DNA of 64,000 bases. Source: an uncultured Duncaniella sp. GTDB taxonomy: Bacteria > Bacteroidota > Bacteroidia > Bacteroidales > Muribaculaceae. Location: positions 25,463 to 89,462 of the forward strand of contig NZ_CAJTMT010000013.1 in assembly GCF_910577345.1 (NCBI RefSeq), given 5' to 3'. Made by a program: the position numbers and the translations under genes. Below the pieces are notes generated by a model that was not told the DNA's origin, did not search any database, and worked only from the letters and a program-made list of their open reading frames with translations. Shown here piece after piece: positions 37,025 through 45,947 of the stretch (positions are counted from its first letter, which is position 1; each line of letters opens with the position of its first letter).

Positions 37025-37837
37025 ATGGCAAAAATCATCGTAAAGGAGACAACCGTTAGAACCATAACCAGAAATGGTATGGACTACATTTGCATAACTG
37101 ACATAGCACGTCAGAAAAACAGCACTGAGCCCAAGGACGTTGTCAAGAACTGGCTGCGTGTCAAAAACACGCTTGAATATCTTGGACTATGGGAAAGTTT
37201 GAACAACCCGGATTTTAAAGGGGTCGAATTCGACCCCATTTTAAAAGAAGCAGGTTCAAATGCGTTCACCATGAGTCCTACACGATGGATTGAATTGACA
37301 AACGCAATTGGCCTAATCAACAAATTAGGCCGTGATGGCGGGACTTTTGCACAGAAGGACATCGCCTTCAAATTCGCAAGCTGGGTGTCGGTCGAATTCG
37401 AGCTATACCTTGTCAAAGAATTCCAGCGACTCAAAACAGAGGAGCAACGACTGCTCGGATGGTCGGCAAAACGCGAACTTTCAAAAATCAACTACCACAT
37501 CCACACCGATGCCATCAAACGGAATCTCATCCCGGTAGAAATCACCCAGAAGCAAGCAGTCGGCATATATGCCAACGAAGCCGACGTGCTCAACATGGCC
37601 ATGTTCGGAATGACTGCGAAACAATGGCGCGAAGCAAATCCGGAACTGAAGGGAAACATCCGCGACTACGCGACAATCAACGAATTGATATGCCTGTCGA
37701 ACATGGAAAGCCTCAATGCCGTTTTCCTCGAACAAGGTCTGTCCCAGCAGGAGCGTCTGATAAAGCTCAACAAGATAGCCATCCATCAGATGACCGTGCT
37801 TGAAAACGAGTCCGGCAACCGCAAGATGCTCAAATAG
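37025..37837 (+). CDS. KilA-N domain protein
   Basis: 270 residues from the ATG at 37025; the open frame runs back into porE but the upstream part is not real. Residues about 1-115 form a KilA-N-type DNA-binding domain (YICITDIARQ, DVVKNWLRVKNTLEYLG, then GGTFAQKDIAFKFASWVSVEFELYLVKEFQRL). The C-terminal part (about 130-270) is a conserved extension with AVGIYANEADVLNMAMFG. KilA-N proteins come from phages and mobile elements but are also resident in many Bacteroidetes chromosomes. Its role is unknown; it may be a domesticated phage gene. Confidence 0.85.
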   Translation: MAKIIVKETTVRTITRNGMDYICITDIARQKNSTEPKDVVKNWLRVKNTLEYLGLWESLNNPDFKGVEFDPILKEAGSNAFTMSPTRWIELTNAIGLINKLGRDGGTFAQKDIAFKFASWVSVEFELYLVKEFQRLKTEEQRLLGWSAKRELSKINYHIHTDAIKRNLIPVEITQKQAVGIYANEADVLNMAMFGMTAKQWREANPELKGNIRDYATINELICLSNMESLNAVFLEQGLSQQERLIKLNKIAIHQMTVLENESGNRKMLK

Positions 37838-37945
37838 CCAAGAAAGCAGACATCATATCGCATCTCCAACCTACCATCGGTCGAATTAAGCGGTGTCGAC
37901 ATCGAATTTTCGAGTGCAATGGGCTATGGTTTGCGAAAATAGTTG

Positions 37946-37953
37946 TAACTTTG
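37946..37953 (+). promoter_or_regulatory. -7 element for typA
   Basis: TAACTTTG matches TAnnTTTG, 21 bases before the typA ATG at 37975. The nearest TTTG upstream is only 12 bases away, so the -33 box is weak. Confidence 0.45.
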
Positions 37954-37974
37954 CAGCCGAAAAATTTTTGGACA

Positions 37975-39774
37975 ATGCAGAAGATTAGAAATATTGCCAT
38001 CATCGCCCACGTCGACCATGGCAAAACAACCCTCGTAGACAAAATGCTCCTGGCCGGAAAACTCTTCCGCGACAACCAGTCGACCGGCGAGCTCATCCTT
38101 GACAACAATGACCTTGAGCGTGAACGAGGCATTACAATCCTCTCGAAAAACGTTTCCATCAACTATAACGGCTACAAGATCAACATCATCGACACTCCGG
38201 GACACGCCGACTTCGGCGGTGAAGTGGAGCGTGTGCTCAACATGGCCGACGGTTGCCTCCTCCTTGTCGATGCCTTCGAAGGCCCGATGCCACAGACCCG
38301 TTTCGTGCTCCAGAAAGCCATCCAGATGGGCCTGAAACCCGTTGTCGTCATCAACAAGGTCGACAAACCCAACTGCCGTCCCGACGAAGTTCAGGAGATG
38401 GTGTTTGACCTCATGTGCAACCTCGATGCGACAGAGGATCAGCTTGACTTCCCCACCATCTACGGTTCGGCAAAACAGGGCTGGATGAGCACCGACTACA
38501 CCAAGCCTACCGACAACATCACCGCTGTCCTCGACGCAATCATCGAATACATTCCCGAACCGCAAGTTCTCGAAGGCGACGCTCAGATGCTCATCACATC
38601 ACTGGACTTCAGCAGCTACGTCGGACGAATCGCGATTGGTCGCGTTCACCGTGGCGAACTCCGCGAAGGCATGGACATTGCTCTCTGCAAGAAGGACGGA
38701 ACGACAGTTCGTCAGCGCATCAAGGAACTCCACACATTCGAAGGCATGGGCCGTAAGAAAGTGGAATCGGTGAAGAGTGGCGACATCTGCGCCCTTGTCG
38801 GCATCGAAGGATTTGAAATCGGTGACACTGTGGCCGACATCAACAATCCCGAGCCCCTCCCCCGCATAGCCATTGACGAACCCACAATGTCAATGACCTT
38901 CACCATCAACGACAGTCCCTTCTTCGGCAAAGACGGTAAATTCGTCACTTCACGCCATATCCACGACCGTCTCACCAAGGAACTTGACCGCAACCTTGCC
39001 CTCCGCGTCAAGAAAGCCGACCATGAGGACACATGGACTGTATTCGGTCGCGGTGTGCTTCACCTCTCGGTTCTCATCGAGACCATGCGCCGCGAAGGTT
39101 TCGAGCTCCAGGTCGGCCAGCCTCAGGTAATCATCAAGGAAATCGACGGACAGAAGTGTGAACCGGTCGAGATGCTCACCATCAACGTACCCGAGGACTA
39201 CTCCTCAAAAATCATCGATATGGTGACCCGCCGCAAAGGCGAAATGGTATCGATGATGACTCAGAACGACCGCCTGCACATCGAATTCCTCATCCCCTCC
39301 CGAGGCATCATCGGTCTGCGCAACAACGTCCTGACAGCTTCTGCCGGCGAGGCTATCATGGCTCACCGTTTCCATGAATACCAGCCTTGGAAGGGCGACA
39401 TCGAACGCCGTACCAACGGTTCGCTCATCGCAATGGAAGGCGGTACAGCCTACGCATACGCAATCGACAAGCTTCAGGACCGTGGCCGTTTCTTCATCTT
39501 CCCGCAGGAGGAGGTCTATGCCGGACAGGTAGTGGGTGAAAACGCCAAGGACAACGACATCGTCGTCAATGTGACCAAATCCAAGAAGCTCACCAACATG
39601 CGCGCCAGCGGTGCCGACGACAAAGCCCGCATCATCCCTCCCGTTGTATTCTCGCTTGAAGAGGCACTCGAATACATCAAGGAAGATGAATATGTCGAAG
39701 TGACACCCCACCACCTCCGTCTGCGCAAAATCATCCTCGACGAAATCGAACGCAAACGCGCAAACAAGGCATAA
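37975..39774 (+). CDS. typA: Translational GTPase TypA/BipA
   Basis: 599 residues from the ATG at 37975; upstream TTG starts are less likely. All G motifs are intact: AHVDHGKTTL (G1), RGITI (G2), DTPGHADFGGEVERVL (G3), NKVDKPNCRP (G4). The C-terminal BipA-specific domain (about 480-599) contains RGIIGLRNNVLTASAGEAIM. TypA acts on ribosomes in 50S assembly and stress. No neighbour link is visible. Confidence 0.96.
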   Translation: MQKIRNIAIIAHVDHGKTTLVDKMLLAGKLFRDNQSTGELILDNNDLERERGITILSKNVSINYNGYKINIIDTPGHADFGGEVERVLNMADGCLLLVDAFEGPMPQTRFVLQKAIQMGLKPVVVINKVDKPNCRPDEVQEMVFDLMCNLDATEDQLDFPTIYGSAKQGWMSTDYTKPTDNITAVLDAIIEYIPEPQVLEGDAQMLITSLDFSSYVGRIAIGRVHRGELREGMDIALCKKDGTTVRQRIKELHTFEGMGRKKVESVKSGDICALVGIEGFEIGDTVADINNPEPLPRIAIDEPTMSMTFTINDSPFFGKDGKFVTSRHIHDRLTKELDRNLALRVKKADHEDTWTVFGRGVLHLSVLIETMRREGFELQVGQPQVIIKEIDGQKCEPVEMLTINVPEDYSSKIIDMVTRRKGEMVSMMTQNDRLHIEFLIPSRGIIGLRNNVLTASAGEAIMAHRFHEYQPWKGDIERRTNGSLIAMEGGTAYAYAIDKLQDRGRFFIFPQEEVYAGQVVGENAKDNDIVVNVTKSKKLTNMRASGADDKARIIPPVVFSLEEALEYIKEDEYVEVTPHHLRLRKIILDEIERKRANKA

Positions 39775-40297
39775 GAGACCCAGCGATCAGACCTTGATCG
39801 CATGAATATGCGCCGGATTCCTTCCGAATAGCGCGCATCAATGTGTCCGCAGCATAAAATATCGGGAAACAGACGGTCCACGCGACCGCTACTCACCGAT
39901 GATGCTGCGGACACATTGTATCTTACGCCCAGCAGCCAGGCCACTCTGTAACGGAAACTAAAAATTCCGTCTTTAACAAACCTACGGATTAATGATTCGG
40001 GGATTAAATTGGAATTACGCATATAGAAAAAGGATTAATTTTGTTTTTATGTCACAAAATTAATCCCATATAAGCACCAAAAGGTGCGATTTTGCAAACT
40101 AAATCTTCAATTTATTGGATTAAAGGCGAAATACGCGTATACAAGCGGACTAATCAAGCACCAGCAAGCTGCGAAGTCCAAATGATGATTCCATCACCAG
40201 CTTAAATAAAAATAACAAACGGGTAGTTATATAGCGGCAGCTAACCGACTGCCATCCGGTTTCATCCGGTAAGGTTTTCGTTTCGCTGCCCCGCAAT
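39775..40297. other. Gene-free convergent region with two hairpins
   Basis: A 523-base stretch between typA and the nuclease gene. It holds a 17-bp perfect inverted repeat (39839-39855 with 39902-39918, loop 46 bases) and a 13-bp perfect hairpin (40032-40044 with 40054-40066, loop 9). The motif GGATTAA recurs at 39986, 40001, 40032 and 40117, and its complement at 40060. No coding frame is convincing. The hairpins probably terminate one or both genes. Confidence 0.55.
40032..40066. terminator. 13-bp perfect AT-rich hairpin
   Basis: Arms 40032-40044 and 40054-40066, loop TTTTATGTC. Either orientation is possible; the low GC content makes strong termination uncertain. Confidence 0.4.
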
Positions 40298-41182
40298 TTA
40301 CCGTTTCTTCCGCTTGGAATATGTGCTCCAATAGTGGAAATCGCACTGTGATTCTACCTCATTTTCAATCTCATCGGGAAGTGATGCAAAAAAATCATGG
40401 CCGGTCAGAGCCTCTACCGAATCAATCGGGACGGCACATGCCTGCATACCGCCCGGAACCTTTCCATTTGGCATGATGAAGCCGATTCCACGCGCCGGAT
40501 TTGCGTATGGAGAAATTATCACCTTGAAGAATTCACGGGGGACATAGACACGCGTATCACCTATGTATTCTATCGGTTTCCCATCAATGACAGGCCCGCA
40601 GACAATGTAGATCGCACTGTCAATCTGTGCCCATTGGCGGCACTTCTCCTCAAGGTTCTTCCATGTTCCGGCGTTGAGGGTCTTTGCCTGCGGACAGATA
40701 TTTGTCATATAAAATGTCTGCTGCATGGCCTCCTTGTCCCAACGCATATCTCCGGCAGGTGCCATGTGTCCACGGTCATAACCTGAGTAACTGTAGTCCC
40801 ACGTCTCGGCGCTGCTCTCAATGTCGGGGTCAGATGAAAATTTATTTGTACGGGTCACATCACCGTCAGTTTCATCAGCCGTCAGCTCCCACGACACCCA
40901 GTTCGGGATGTGATACTGCGGGTTGAACGATAGATCCATGCCTTTATAGCTCTTGGCAATCTCCTTGACTGAAGGATTTGTCCTTACAGCCATCAGATTG
41001 CCGAAAGAGCCGCTTTCGTGCGTCCGCACAGAGGTTTCATCCTGCTCCTTCCCTTCCAGACGTGCCCCGAGATAGGCGCAGGCAATGAGCAGTCCAAGTA
41101 TAAGCAGCGACCTGTAGAGCTTGTCTGATTTCTGTCTACTTCTTTTTCCGCCGGATTTCTTTGTTCTATTTCTGTTTGCCAT
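40298..41182 (-). CDS. Membrane-anchored DNA/RNA non-specific endonuclease
   Basis: 294 residues. A basic start (KKSGGKRSRQKSDK) and one hydrophobic segment (about 23-40) suggest an uncleaved anchor or signal. The catalytic NUC block is DRGHMAPAGDM (His near residue 138), with FYMTNICPQ and an Asn metal ligand. These bacterial endonuclease G-type enzymes cut DNA and RNA without sequence preference and may help nutrient scavenging or nucleoid turnover outside the cytoplasm. It stands alone between two inverted-repeat regions. Confidence 0.9.
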   Translation of the reverse strand: MANRNRTKKSGGKRSRQKSDKLYRSLLILGLLIACAYLGARLEGKEQDETSVRTHESGSFGNLMAVRTNPSVKEIAKSYKGMDLSFNPQYHIPNWVSWELTADETDGDVTRTNKFSSDPDIESSAETWDYSYSGYDRGHMAPAGDMRWDKEAMQQTFYMTNICPQAKTLNAGTWKNLEEKCRQWAQIDSAIYIVCGPVIDGKPIEYIGDTRVYVPREFFKVIISPYANPARGIGFIMPNGKVPGGMQACAVPIDSVEALTGHDFFASLPDEIENEVESQCDFHYWSTYSKRKKR

Positions 41183-41227
41183 TTTTATTTACAACTAACT
41201 CAGATGGCGCTCACTTAACACCATCCT

Positions 41228-42367
41228 TTAAAATTCAAGCCCGTTGATCACGCGTCCGATTTCAGCCGCATCAGCAACCGAAATACCTGTCCCGATCGGA
41301 AGACTGACAATCTCATCAGCAACTCGCTCAGTCACAGGAAGCGGAGCATGGACCATGCCGGAATAACAGGGTTGAAGATGCGGTGGCACGGCATAGTGTA
41401 TGTCTGTCCCTATACCGTTCTCCGCAAGGCACTTCATGAAATTCTCACGTCTTTCAGCCGGAACACGGACAACATATTGATGCCACACATTATCGTTGAC
41501 CTCACGGCTCATTTTCGGGAGAATGATGTCGGGACGGTCAATCGTCCGTGCGTAGGCCAACGCGCGGGCAAAACGGTCGGCATTCTCATCGGCAAGATGA
41601 GGGAGCTTCACCCTCAGCATTGCCGCCTGAATCGGGTCGAGACGGCAGTTGAAACCACAATATATATTATGGTAACGGCGGTCGGAACCGTAGTTGGCAA
41701 GCGCGCGGACTGTCCGGGCAAGCTCTTCATCATGAGTAAGCACCGCTCCGGCATCGCCAAGCGCACCGACGTTTTTGGTCGGGTAGAAACTTATTCCGGC
41801 AGCATCACCGAGAGCTCCGGCATGGTGCGAATCATGGAGTCCATGCGATAAGGTACGCGCTCCAAGGGCCTGCGCGCAGTCCTCAATTAATTTCAGACCA
41901 TTAGCTCGGGCTATTTCCACAAGGCGCTCATCCCAGGCCACGCGGCCATAGAGATGCACTGTCATAATTGCCCGTGTACGGTCTGTAAGCGCATTCTCAA
42001 TCAGCGAGGTGTCGATATTCATCGTCTGCTCGTCGATGTCAACAGCCACAGGCACAAGTCCGGCATCGCTGATGGCAAGCACAGAGGCAATATAGGTATT
42101 GGCAGGATAGATAATTTCGTCACCATCCCTCAGGACACCCATCTCCTTATATGCGCGAAGGATAAGGCGCAAGGCATCAAGGCCGTTGCTGACACCGATG
42201 GCATAAGGCACACCGGTCAGGCCACACAAATCGGCCTCCAAAGCCTCGACCTCTCCCCCACCGATGTAACGTCCGCTGCGGATGACCCGCGTGGCGGCTG
42301 CGACGAGCTCGTCCATATACGGCTCGTTGACTTTTCCAAGATCAAGAAATGGATATTTCATCGTCAT
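41228..42367 (-). CDS. fdtB: DegT/DnrJ/EryC1 sugar aminotransferase (FdtB-like)
   Basis: 379 residues. It has the PLP-lysine motif ISFYPTKNVGALGDAG (Lys near residue 197), GVSNGLDALRLILRAYK at the N-terminus and MTVHLYGR. The start (ATGA) overlaps the upstream ketoisomerase gene, so the two are translated together. With an FdtA-like partner, the likely product is a dTDP-3-amino-3,6-dideoxyhexose, a sugar for surface polysaccharide. Exact sugar stereochemistry is not decidable from the sequence. No glycosyltransferases lie nearby. Confidence 0.85.
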   Translation of the reverse strand: MTMKYPFLDLGKVNEPYMDELVAAATRVIRSGRYIGGGEVEALEADLCGLTGVPYAIGVSNGLDALRLILRAYKEMGVLRDGDEIIYPANTYIASVLAISDAGLVPVAVDIDEQTMNIDTSLIENALTDRTRAIMTVHLYGRVAWDERLVEIARANGLKLIEDCAQALGARTLSHGLHDSHHAGALGDAAGISFYPTKNVGALGDAGAVLTHDEELARTVRALANYGSDRRYHNIYCGFNCRLDPIQAAMLRVKLPHLADENADRFARALAYARTIDRPDIILPKMSREVNDNVWHQYVVRVPAERRENFMKCLAENGIGTDIHYAVPPHLQPCYSGMVHAPLPVTERVADEIVSLPIGTGISVADAAEIGRVINGLEF

Positions 42368-42792
42368 AAACGTCGGTCACTTTCAAGTGCGAGTCGCTTG
42401 AACTCCTCATAGTCGCGGATATATTCATCGGGGTCATAAAGGATGGAGGTCATCACCATGCAGACACTTCCGGAGGCAAAATTGTCGAGTGTGCGCCAGT
42501 AGCCCGGCGGGATGTAGAGCCCTTCGTATGGACGGTTGAGGGTATAGGTCATCCATGTGAATCCATCAAAAAGATTGACATTAAAACAGCCGTTGACCGC
42601 CACGAGCAGCGACTTGGATTCCTTGTGGGAATGACCGCCACGGGCTTCGCCGGCCGGGACATCGTAGGTCCAGTAGCATCTGGCGATTTCAAACGGAATC
42701 TGATCGTTGTCCTGCACGAATGTCAGACTTCCACGCGGATCATAGATGCGCGGCAGGGTAATCATGCAGGGTTTATCTAAATTTATATCCAT
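42364..42792 (-). CDS. fdtA: FdtA/QdtA-type dTDP-4-oxo-6-deoxyhexose 3,4-ketoisomerase
   Basis: 142 residues from the ATG at 42792; a longer frame exists but is rich in atypical residues. A single cupin fold is seen, with DPRGSLTFVQDNDQIPF, the active-site region GGHSHKESKSLLVAVNG (paired histidines) and YIPPGYWRTL. It moves the keto group from C4 to C3 of the dTDP-sugar before amination by the adjacent DegT enzyme. FdtA and QdtA differ only in stereochemistry, so the symbol is provisional. Confidence 0.85.
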   Translation of the reverse strand: MDINLDKPCMITLPRIYDPRGSLTFVQDNDQIPFEIARCYWTYDVPAGEARGGHSHKESKSLLVAVNGCFNVNLFDGFTWMTYTLNRPYEGLYIPPGYWRTLDNFASGSVCMVMTSILYDPDEYIRDYEEFKRLALESDRRL

Positions 42793-43057
42793 CGGTATTA
42801 TATATACAATAAGGTGTAACCTGTTATTTATGATACAAAGATAATGATTTATGGCCATCATGCGGAGCAGAAATGAAGGAAATTTGAGTTGTATGTTGTA
42901 AAACACATGTTTTTGAAGCCCGAAAACGAAAATTAATTACTATTTTGCGGTCGATTTGGAAAAAGTATCACCCGGAGGGGTTGAGTTACCACAAATCACA
43001 CCTCTCTCATCACCATAAAAAACCACACTTCTTACCTAAAACTAAACCGAAACTGAT

Positions 43058-45217
43058 ATGAAGGTCTACCAAACTAACGAGATTAAAAACATAGCCTTGC
43101 TCGGTAGCAAAGGCTCGGGTAAAACCACACTCGCCGAAGCGATGCTTTACGAGTGTGGAGTTATAAAACGCCGTGGCACCATCGAAGGTAAAAACACTGT
43201 CAGCGACTCTTTCCCCGTTGAAAAGGAGTATGGCTACAGCGTGTTCTCGACCGTTTTCTATGCCGAATTCCTAAATAAGAAACTCAATGTGATTGACTGC
43301 CCCGGAGCAGACGACTTCGTCGGCAATGCCATCACCGCCCTCAATGTAACCGATACCGGTGTGATTCTCATCAATTCACAGTACGGAGTTGAAGTCGGCA
43401 CACAGAACATTTTCCGCACCACACAGTCGCTCAGGAAGCCAGTCATCTTTGCGCTCAATCAGCTCGACGGCGAAAAGGCTGACTATGAGAATGTGATGGA
43501 GCAGATGCGTGAGCATTTCGGCAACAAGATCGTGGCAATCCAGTATCCCATTCAATGTGGTCCCGGCTTCAATGCCATGATTGACGTGCTTCTCATGAAG
43601 AAATATTCATGGGGACCCGAAGGTGGTACTCCCACCATCGAGGATATTCCCGCCGAAGAAATGGAAAGGGCTGATGAACTCCACAAAGCTCTCGTAGAGG
43701 CAGCCGCCGAAAACGATGAGGCCCTCATGGAAAAATTCTTTGACCAAGGCCATCTGACCGAGGACGAAATGCGCGAAGGTATCCGCAAGGGTCTGGTAGA
43801 CCGCTCGATATATCCCGTGTTCTGCGTCAGCGCAGCCAAAGACATGGGCGTTCGCCGTATGATGGAATTCCTCGGCAATGTGGTTCCCTTCGTTGAAGAG
43901 ATGCCCGCACCCGAAACTGCTGATGGAGTTGAAGTCAAGCCCGACAGCAACGGCCCGCTTTCACTCTATTTCTTCAAGACAACCGTAGAACCCCACATCG
44001 GTGAAGTCAGCTACTTCAAAGTCATGTCCGGAACGCTCACTCCGGGTGTTGACCTCGAAAACGTTACCCGTGGCTCGCGCGAACGTATCGCTCAGATATA
44101 TTGCGTATGCGGCAACATCAAGACTCAGGTCGACAAACTCTGTGCCGGCGACATCGGTGCGACTGTCAAACTCAAGGATGTCCGCACCGGCAACACTCTT
44201 GATGCCAAGGATTGCGATTACAGCTTTGATTTCATCCGCTTCCCCGAACCGAAATACCGCCGTGCCATCCGTCCCGTCACTGAAAGCGATGCCGAAAAAC
44301 TCATGGGTATCCTTACCCGTATGCACGAGGAGGATCCGACTTGGGTTGTCGAGCAGTCGAAGGAACTCAAGCAGACCATTCTTTCCGGACAAGGTGAATT
44401 CCATCTCCGCACCCTCAAATGGCGCGTTGAGAACAACGATAAACTTCCCATCATCTTTGAAGAGCCGCGTATCCCCTACCGCGAAACAATCACCAAGGCT
44501 GCCCGTGCGGACTACCGCCACAAGAAGCAGTCAGGCGGCGCAGGCCAGTTTGGCGAGGTCCACATCATCATCGAGCCTTACACCGAAGGAATGCCCGCAC
44601 CCGACACCTATAAGTTCGGCAACCAGGAGTTCAAGATGAGCGTCCGCGACACTCAGGAAATACCTCTGGCATGGGGTGGCAAACTCGTTGTCCACAACTG
44701 TATTGTCGGTGGTGCTATCGATGCCCGCTTCATTCCTGCCATCGTCAAGGGTCTCATGGACCGCATGGAGCAAGGCCCCCTCACCGGAAGCTATGCCCGC
44801 GATGTCAGAGTATGCATCTATGACGGCAAGATGCACCCGGTCGATTCGAATGAAATCTCATTCCGTCTTGCCGGCCGCAACGCCTTCAGCGAAGCTTTCC
44901 GCAACGCGAACCCGAAGGTGCTTGAACCGGTCTATGACGTTGACGTGATGGTACCCGCAGATGTGATGGGCGATGTCATGAGCGACCTTCAGGGCCGTCG
45001 TGCGATCATCATGGGTATGTCAAGCGACAACGGTTTCGAAAAGATTTCTGCCCGCGTTCCGCTGAAAGAAATGTCGTCATACTCGACCGCACTTTCATCC
45101 ATCACCGGTGGCCGTTCGGCTTTCACCATGAAGTTTGCGTCCTATGAGCTCGTCCCGACCGATGTGCAGGAAAAGCTTCTCAAGGAATACGCAGAAAAGG
45201 CCCAGGCCGACGAATAA
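43058..45217 (+). CDS. EF-G paralogue (EF-G2) with degenerate GTPase motifs
   Basis: 719 residues in the full EF-G domain order. The G domain is unusual: the P-loop is kept (GSKGSGKTT, residues 16-24), but the switch I RGITI motif is replaced by YGYSV (58-62) and the catalytic His of DTPGH is replaced by Ala (DCPGADD, 80-86). G4 is NQLD (134-137). Bacteroides EF-G2 proteins with such changes have been reported to support translocation without GTP hydrolysis during carbon starvation. The tip-bearing domain IV (about 490-610, with SGGAGQFGEV) is well kept. It is a single gene with a 13-bp terminator at 45279-45309. Confidence 0.92.
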   Translation: MKVYQTNEIKNIALLGSKGSGKTTLAEAMLYECGVIKRRGTIEGKNTVSDSFPVEKEYGYSVFSTVFYAEFLNKKLNVIDCPGADDFVGNAITALNVTDTGVILINSQYGVEVGTQNIFRTTQSLRKPVIFALNQLDGEKADYENVMEQMREHFGNKIVAIQYPIQCGPGFNAMIDVLLMKKYSWGPEGGTPTIEDIPAEEMERADELHKALVEAAAENDEALMEKFFDQGHLTEDEMREGIRKGLVDRSIYPVFCVSAAKDMGVRRMMEFLGNVVPFVEEMPAPETADGVEVKPDSNGPLSLYFFKTTVEPHIGEVSYFKVMSGTLTPGVDLENVTRGSRERIAQIYCVCGNIKTQVDKLCAGDIGATVKLKDVRTGNTLDAKDCDYSFDFIRFPEPKYRRAIRPVTESDAEKLMGILTRMHEEDPTWVVEQSKELKQTILSGQGEFHLRTLKWRVENNDKLPIIFEEPRIPYRETITKAARADYRHKKQSGGAGQFGEVHIIIEPYTEGMPAPDTYKFGNQEFKMSVRDTQEIPLAWGGKLVVHNCIVGGAIDARFIPAIVKGLMDRMEQGPLTGSYARDVRVCIYDGKMHPVDSNEISFRLAGRNAFSEAFRNANPKVLEPVYDVDVMVPADVMGDVMSDLQGRRAIIMGMSSDNGFEKISARVPLKEMSSYSTALSSITGGRSAFTMKFASYELVPTDVQEKLLKEYAEKAQADE

Positions 45218-45278
45218 TCCCTCGCAGAGAATACATATCTATATTACTCAACAATTCTAACCGAACAACACATCTCCC

Positions 45279-45309
45279 GCAGGTCACCGAAGCGAATTCG
45301 GTGACCTGC
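45279..45309 (+). terminator. 13-bp perfect terminator of the EF-G2 gene
   Basis: Arms 45279-45291 and 45297-45309 are perfect reverse complements around the loop GCGAA, followed by TTTG. The TTTG also fits the -33 box of the next promoter. Confidence 0.85.
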
Positions 45310-45340
45310 TTTGTCTATTGACGGGAAATGAATAATTTTG
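45310..45340 (+). promoter_or_regulatory. Promoter for the acetyltransferase gene, fused to the terminator
   Basis: TTTG at 45310-45313, a 19-base spacer and TAATTTTG at 45333-45340. The ATG at 45345 is only four bases beyond the -7 box, so the transcript may be leaderless. Confidence 0.65.
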
Positions 45341-45344
45341 CAGC

Positions 45345-45884
45345 ATGATTAACCGCACTACGACATACGCTGAGACTTCACGACTGATATTGCGCTCATG
45401 GAAGCCGGAGGATTTGCCTCTGTTTGTCGCCATGAACAGGGATGCGCAGGTGATGAAATACTTTCCGGCCACATTGACTGAGGAGGAAACAGAGGGGTTC
45501 TACAACAGAATTAATGAAGAATTCGCCAGGAAGGGTTGGGGACTTTATGCAGTAGAATTAAAGTCTACGGGTCAGTTCATAGGCTATGTTGGGCTTCATG
45601 AAATCGGTTTTGAAGCTGAATTCACTCCCAGCGTAGAAATTGGATGGCGTCTGGCAGCAGATTATCATAATCATGGTTATGCGACCGAAGCTGCCGAAGA
45701 AGTTTTGAAACTCGCTAAATCATGCGGAATTAAGAGTCTGTACTCTTTCACAGCCACTATAAACATACCCTCGGAACGGGTGATGCAAAAGATTGGTATG
45801 GAAAAAGTCGGCGAATTCAACCATCCGAAACTGTCAACCGACTCTCCACTCTGCCGTCACGTTTTATATCAGATTGCTCTATGA
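45345..45884 (+). CDS. GNAT-family N-acetyltransferase (RimJ/RimL-like)
   Basis: 179 residues. The acetyl-CoA fold shows TSRLILRSWKPEDLPLF at the start, VEIGWRLAADYHNHGYATEAAEEVL (the Q/R-x-x-G-x-G/A equivalent) and a closing MQKIGMEKVGEF, typical of the RimJ/RimL group that acetylates ribosomal proteins, small amines or drugs. The substrate is not known. It lies between EF-G2 and mnmE. Confidence 0.88.
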   Translation: MINRTTTYAETSRLILRSWKPEDLPLFVAMNRDAQVMKYFPATLTEEETEGFYNRINEEFARKGWGLYAVELKSTGQFIGYVGLHEIGFEAEFTPSVEIGWRLAADYHNHGYATEAAEEVLKLAKSCGIKSLYSFTATINIPSERVMQKIGMEKVGEFNHPKLSTDSPLCRHVLYQIAL

Positions 45885-45911
45885 CCCGGAGCTGGGAAGA
45901 TAAATGAATTG

Positions 45912-45943
45912 GTTGTCGGAGACAAATAAAATAGCTATATTTG
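45912..45943 (+). promoter_or_regulatory. Promoter for mnmE
   Basis: GTTG at 45912-45915, a 20-base spacer and TATATTTG at 45936-45943. The expected transcript start falls at or next to the ATG at 45948, whose encoded N-terminus is conserved; a leaderless message is likely. Confidence 0.6.
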
Positions 45944-45947
45944 CAGC

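Noticed and set aside
37025..37837. A prophage suggested by the KilA-N gene
   Set aside because: No other phage gene is next to it; porE and typA flank it closely.
39839..39918. A structured RNA suggested by the 17-bp inverted repeat
   Set aside because: The 46-base loop has no conserved motif that I recognise; a terminator or plain inverted repeat is simpler.
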